Positions 63,976 to 64,000 of a stretch of 64,000 bases of DNA are shown one piece after another; position 1 is the first letter of the stretch, and the number at the start of each line of letters is the position of its first letter. Where the stretch lies: positions 186,001 to 250,000 of the forward strand of contig NZ_LNWY01000003.1 in assembly GCF_001681715.1 (NCBI RefSeq), given 5' to 3'. The DNA comes from Tritonibacter mobilis. Lineage in GTDB: Bacteria > Pseudomonadota > Alphaproteobacteria > Rhodobacterales > Rhodobacteraceae. Below the pieces are notes generated by a model. It did no database searches, was not told where the DNA came from, and saw nothing but the letters and a program-made list of their open reading frames with translations. A program made the position numbers and the translations under genes.

Positions 63976-64000
63976 CGGTATTGAAATTCAAAAAGAGAGG

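Overview
The window looks like chromosomal DNA of an alphaproteobacterium of the Rhodobacteraceae, most likely the Roseobacter group. I infer this from gene content and order read directly from the sequence: folB-folP-glmM, glyQ and glyS separated by a small membrane protein gene, an 80-kDa-type monomeric isocitrate dehydrogenase, mreBCD with mrdA-rodA, xdhABC joined to a BMP-type ABC transporter, a dimethylglycine/sarcosine dehydrogenase-like GcvT fusion, and high GC with many GTG or TTG starts. No species can be named. No rRNA, tRNA, CRISPR array, insertion sequence, integrase or phage gene was seen, so this is mostly housekeeping and catabolic chromosome.

Layout. 1-5.2 kb: a DMT exporter, then leftward folB, folP and glmM and a SleB-type wall hydrolase. 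5.4-11.9 kb: a divergent PPDK-like enzyme and the glyQ/membrane protein/glyS group, all leftward. 12.2-14.0 kb: a secreted SPOR/peptidoglycan-binding/HtrA-like protein whose protease triad is replaced. 14.1-19.3 kb: rpiB, SDR, DUF1178, Nudix, EcsC, GNAT, then rightward flavin reductase and CatB-type acetyltransferase. 19.4-31.1 kb: a SulP transporter divergent from an eight-gene purine block (xdhA, xdhB, xdhC, ABC ATPase, two permeases, BMP binding protein). 31.4-36.5 kb: a phosphatidyltransferase, an aldo/keto reductase/FAD oxidase/DUF938 operon, an EF-hand protein and a degenerate GGDEF protein. 36.5-46.4 kb: dimethylglycine dehydrogenase-like enzyme, D-lactate dehydrogenase-like oxidase, 2-hydroxyacid dehydrogenase plus gamma-glutamyltransferase, an SH3 protein and a glycosyltransferase. 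46.8-51.9 kb: icd, a chemoreceptor and rlmJ. 52.0-58.7 kb: a lysozyme-like protein and the rod-shape operon mreB-mreC-mreD-mrdA-rodA. 58.6-64 kb: LysR divergent from VOC and ghrA, an M3 oligopeptidase, and the permease of a polar amino acid ABC transporter whose other genes lie beyond the right edge.

How genes work together: the xdh block and its transporter would import and oxidise purines; folB, folP and the GcvT fusion touch folate-linked one-carbon metabolism; mreBCD, PBP2 and RodA build the lateral wall.

The most interesting structure is a dispersed repeat made of GC-rich hairpins next to a CCGGGATATTT-like core. It follows stop codons at several places and is also inserted in frame, in opposite orientations, in both xdhA and xdhB. 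Other points worth a look are the HtrA-like pseudoprotease, a FolB protein fused to what may be an amino-acid-kinase-like domain, and an AT-rich block inside glyS.
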